From NCBI GenBank assembly GCA_035412805.1, contig DAONVO010000105.1:1-7201 (forward strand): a stretch of 7,201 nt of DNA, given 5' to 3'. Every line of letters starts with the position of its first letter. The first letter of the stretch is position 1. The notes under the pieces are model-generated. The model was not told where the DNA came from and searched no databases. It was given only the letters and a program-made list of their open reading frames with translations. Source of the DNA: DTU018 sp029550685. GTDB lineage: Bacteria; Bacillota; Syntrophomonadia; Syntrophomonadales; Syntrophomonadaceae. Of this stretch, positions 5,757 to 7,201 are shown in pieces. The position numbers and the translations under genes are program-made.

Positions 5757-6923
5757 ATGGATTTTGGTTTAACTGAGGAGCAGAAACTTTTTAAGCGTAC
5801 TTTTGCTGACTTTTCCGATGAGGTTGTTGCTCCAGGAGCAGCAGAAAGAGATGAGAAGGAAGAATTCGATCTAGAGTGCTGGAAAAAGATGGCCGATCTT
5901 GGTCTGGCTGGTTTAATTGTACCTGAAGAGTATGGCGGCACTAATGCTGGGGCTCTGGTCTATGCCATGGCAGTAGAAGAAATATCCCGCAACTGTGCTT
6001 CCATGGGAGTTACCCTGTCAGCTCACACATCATTGTGTACCTGGCCTATTTTGCATTTAGCAAATGAAGAACAAAAACAGCGCTGGCTACCCCGACTGGC
6101 TTCCGGAGAAAGCCTCGGAGCACTGGGGCTTACTGAACCCGGTGCCGGATCAGATGTGGGAGCTACAGCCCTGACCGCAGTTAGGGATGGAGATTCCTAC
6201 ATACTGAACGGAACAAAAATCTTTATTACCAATGCCTACTATGCAGATATTTATGTGATACTGGCTCGGACTGGTGACAAGGAACAAAAGCATGGTAACA
6301 GTAGTTATTTTGTGGTTGAAAAAGGTACTCCTGGTTTTTCGTTTGGGAAAAAGGAAAAGAAAATGGGGATTCGCTCCTCTGCTACCTATGAACTAGTATT
6401 TGAAAACTGCCGGGTACCGGCTGAAAACTTGTTAGGCAATGAAGGAGACGGTTTCAAACAAACCATGCATGTCTTGAATGGCGGCCGGGTCGGTATTGCT
6501 GCTCAGGCTTTAGGTATAGCGGAAGGTGCTTATCGTCATGCTCTGGCATTTGCCTTGGAGCGCCAGCAGTTCGGAAAACCAATATTTGCCAATCAGGCTA
6601 TTTCCTTTAAGTTGGCTAATATGGCCATGAAGATACAAGCAGCTCGTAACCTAGTTTACGAGGCAGCCTGGCGTGAAGATCAGGGATTATCTTACCAGAG
6701 GCAAGGCGCATTTGCCAAGTGTTTCGCTGGTGATGTAGCTATGGAAGTGACCACGGAAGCAGTGCAGGTATTAGGTGGATATGGATATACTCGAGAATAC
6801 CCGGTGGAACGTATGATGCGCGACGCGAAAATTACCCAGATTTATGAAGGTACTAATGAAATTCAGCGCTTAACTATAGCTAATTGCCTAAAGAGGGGCG
6901 ATATATCTAACTACGAATATTAG
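5757..6923 (+). CDS. Short-chain acyl-CoA dehydrogenase (butyryl-CoA dehydrogenase type)
   Basis: This FAD enzyme oxidises a short acyl-CoA to the trans-2-enoyl-CoA, passing electrons to an electron-transfer flavoprotein, or works in reverse to make butyryl-CoA. From the ATG it has 388 residues, slightly longer than the 380 or so of clostridial Bcd. The order is an N-terminal helical domain, a middle beta domain with LGLTEPGAGSDVGA (124-137) and KIFITNAYYAD (154-164), and a C-terminal helical domain with ERQQFGKPI (268-276), LGGYGYT (339-345) and RMMRDAKITQIYEGT (352-366). The catalytic base is Glu364 of YEGT, the position used by short- and medium-chain enzymes. Overall it resembles Clostridium Bcd closely by recall. 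A TTG at 5751 would add two residues. It follows the thiolase by 17 nt. No etfAB is adjacent, so the electron acceptor is encoded elsewhere. Butyryl-CoA as substrate is inferred. Confidence 0.94.
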   Translation: MDFGLTEEQKLFKRTFADFSDEVVAPGAAERDEKEEFDLECWKKMADLGLAGLIVPEEYGGTNAGALVYAMAVEEISRNCASMGVTLSAHTSLCTWPILHLANEEQKQRWLPRLASGESLGALGLTEPGAGSDVGATALTAVRDGDSYILNGTKIFITNAYYADIYVILARTGDKEQKHGNSSYFVVEKGTPGFSFGKKEKKMGIRSSATYELVFENCRVPAENLLGNEGDGFKQTMHVLNGGRVGIAAQALGIAEGAYRHALAFALERQQFGKPIFANQAISFKLANMAMKIQAARNLVYEAAWREDQGLSYQRQGAFAKCFAGDVAMEVTTEAVQVLGGYGYTREYPVERMMRDAKITQIYEGTNEIQRLTIANCLKRGDISNYEY

Positions 6924-6974
6924 AAATAAACGCTCATCACTCCTATGGCTTTGCCAGAGGATGTGCTAATTTAA

Positions 6975-7037
6975 GCTGGCAGAGGTCGAGACTACCGGGG
7001 GGAAAGAAGGGTTGAAGAAGGACCGACTTCTGCCAGC
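6975..7037 (+). other. Fourteen-pair hairpin with a purine-rich loop after the acyl-CoA dehydrogenase
   Basis: GCTGGCAGAGGTCG (6975-6988) pairs with CGACTTCTGCCAGC (7024-7037), 14 contiguous pairs with one G-U. The 35-nt loop is strikingly purine-rich and includes GGGGGG. No T run follows, so it is not a standard terminator, although a weak one comes directly after. A nearby GCCAG (6953-6957) could pair with CTGGC of the left arm (6976-6980) as a weaker alternative. It may be an RNA stability element in the operon's 3' UTR, an inverted-repeat remnant, or a binding site. I do not recognise the family. Confidence 0.5.
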
Positions 7038-7061
7038 AAACCATTATATGACGATGGTTTT
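7038..7061 (+). terminator. Possible weak terminator of the thiolase operon
   Basis: AAACCAT (7038-7044) pairs with ATGGTTT (7054-7060) around a 9-nt loop, followed by one more T. The stem is AT-rich and the T run short, so on its own it would be weak. The stronger hairpin at 6975-7037 abuts it and may help. A palindromic TTTTCGAAAA overlaps its 3' edge. Confidence 0.35.
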
Positions 7062-7081
7062 CGAAAAAAAGAGCAAGTGTT

Positions 7082-7201
7082 TTACCCCTTTTCCAATTTT
7101 TTTAGAGTTTTAACCATCTCATCATAGTGCCCCTCAAAGAAAATGGCATATCCCCTGACATTGGGATATTCCAGGGACAGCATATTAATAAACGTAAAGC
7201 C
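7082..7201 (-). CDS. C-terminal end of an unidentified protein (partial)
   Basis: On the minus strand a frame is open from the right edge to a TAA stop at 7082-7084, giving the last 39 residues of a protein. It begins GFTFINMLSLEYPNVRGYAI and ends KTLKKLEKG. The mix of hydrophobic, aromatic and charged residues and the lysine-rich end look like a genuine C-terminus, and its orientation makes it convergent with the acyl-CoA dehydrogenase. The start and most of the gene lie beyond the window. I do not recognise the family from this fragment, and no function is proposed. Confidence 0.6.
   Translation of the reverse strand, partial: GFTFINMLSLEYPNVRGYAIFFEGHYDEMVKTLKKLEKG

Noticed and set aside
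6975..7037. Group II intron domain, transposon end or known riboswitch
   Set aside because: No domain V motif, no flanking direct repeats, no transposase, and no riboswitch core that I can recognise.

Overview
The window looks like a chromosomal piece of a low-to-mid-GC, Gram-positive-type anaerobe of the Clostridia. The best guess is the Syntrophomonadaceae, or another butyrate-oxidising or butyrate-forming lineage. The reasons are strong purine-rich ribosome binding sites, a class A penicillin-binding protein of Firmicutes type with a cysteine-rich tail, a type-2 (HIGH/KMSKS) tyrosyl-tRNA synthetase, and a paired acetyl-CoA acetyltransferase and short-chain acyl-CoA dehydrogenase. The assignment is inferred from gene content, not from a database match.

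Layout, left to right. Bases 1-85 are intergenic. They hold a short sequence resembling a widespread intergenic repeat and a GC-rich hairpin that would terminate a rightward gene lying outside the window. Bases 86-2527 (minus) encode an 813-residue bifunctional PBP1A. Bases 2528-2704 are a compact divergent promoter region, and tyrS (2705-3922, plus) starts from it. The class A PBP/tyrS divergent pair is, from memory, also seen in streptococci (pbp1b/tyrS). The tyrS leader is only about 16 nt, so the T-box expected of many Firmicutes tyrS genes is absent.

Bases 3923-4551 (629 bp) hold no credible protein gene. A foldable 64-nt element lies just after tyrS, followed by a clear intrinsic terminator (4051-4091). 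Several smaller hairpins, a possible extended -10 promoter and a perfect 12-bp palindrome follow, upstream of the next operon.

The operon 4552-6923 (plus) encodes a thiolase and an acyl-CoA dehydrogenase 17 nt apart. Together they cover the last (thiolytic) and first (dehydrogenation) steps of short-chain beta-oxidation, or the reverse steps of butyrate synthesis. The hydratase, hydroxyacyl-CoA dehydrogenase and electron-transfer flavoprotein must lie elsewhere. After a non-coding gap with a 14-bp hairpin, the 3' end of an unidentified convergent gene (7082-7201, minus) runs off the right edge.

The protein-coding content is ordinary. I found no defence system, mobile element or CRISPR array. 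The points most worth a second look are the non-coding structures and the triplicated Cys/His motif at the PBP C-terminus.
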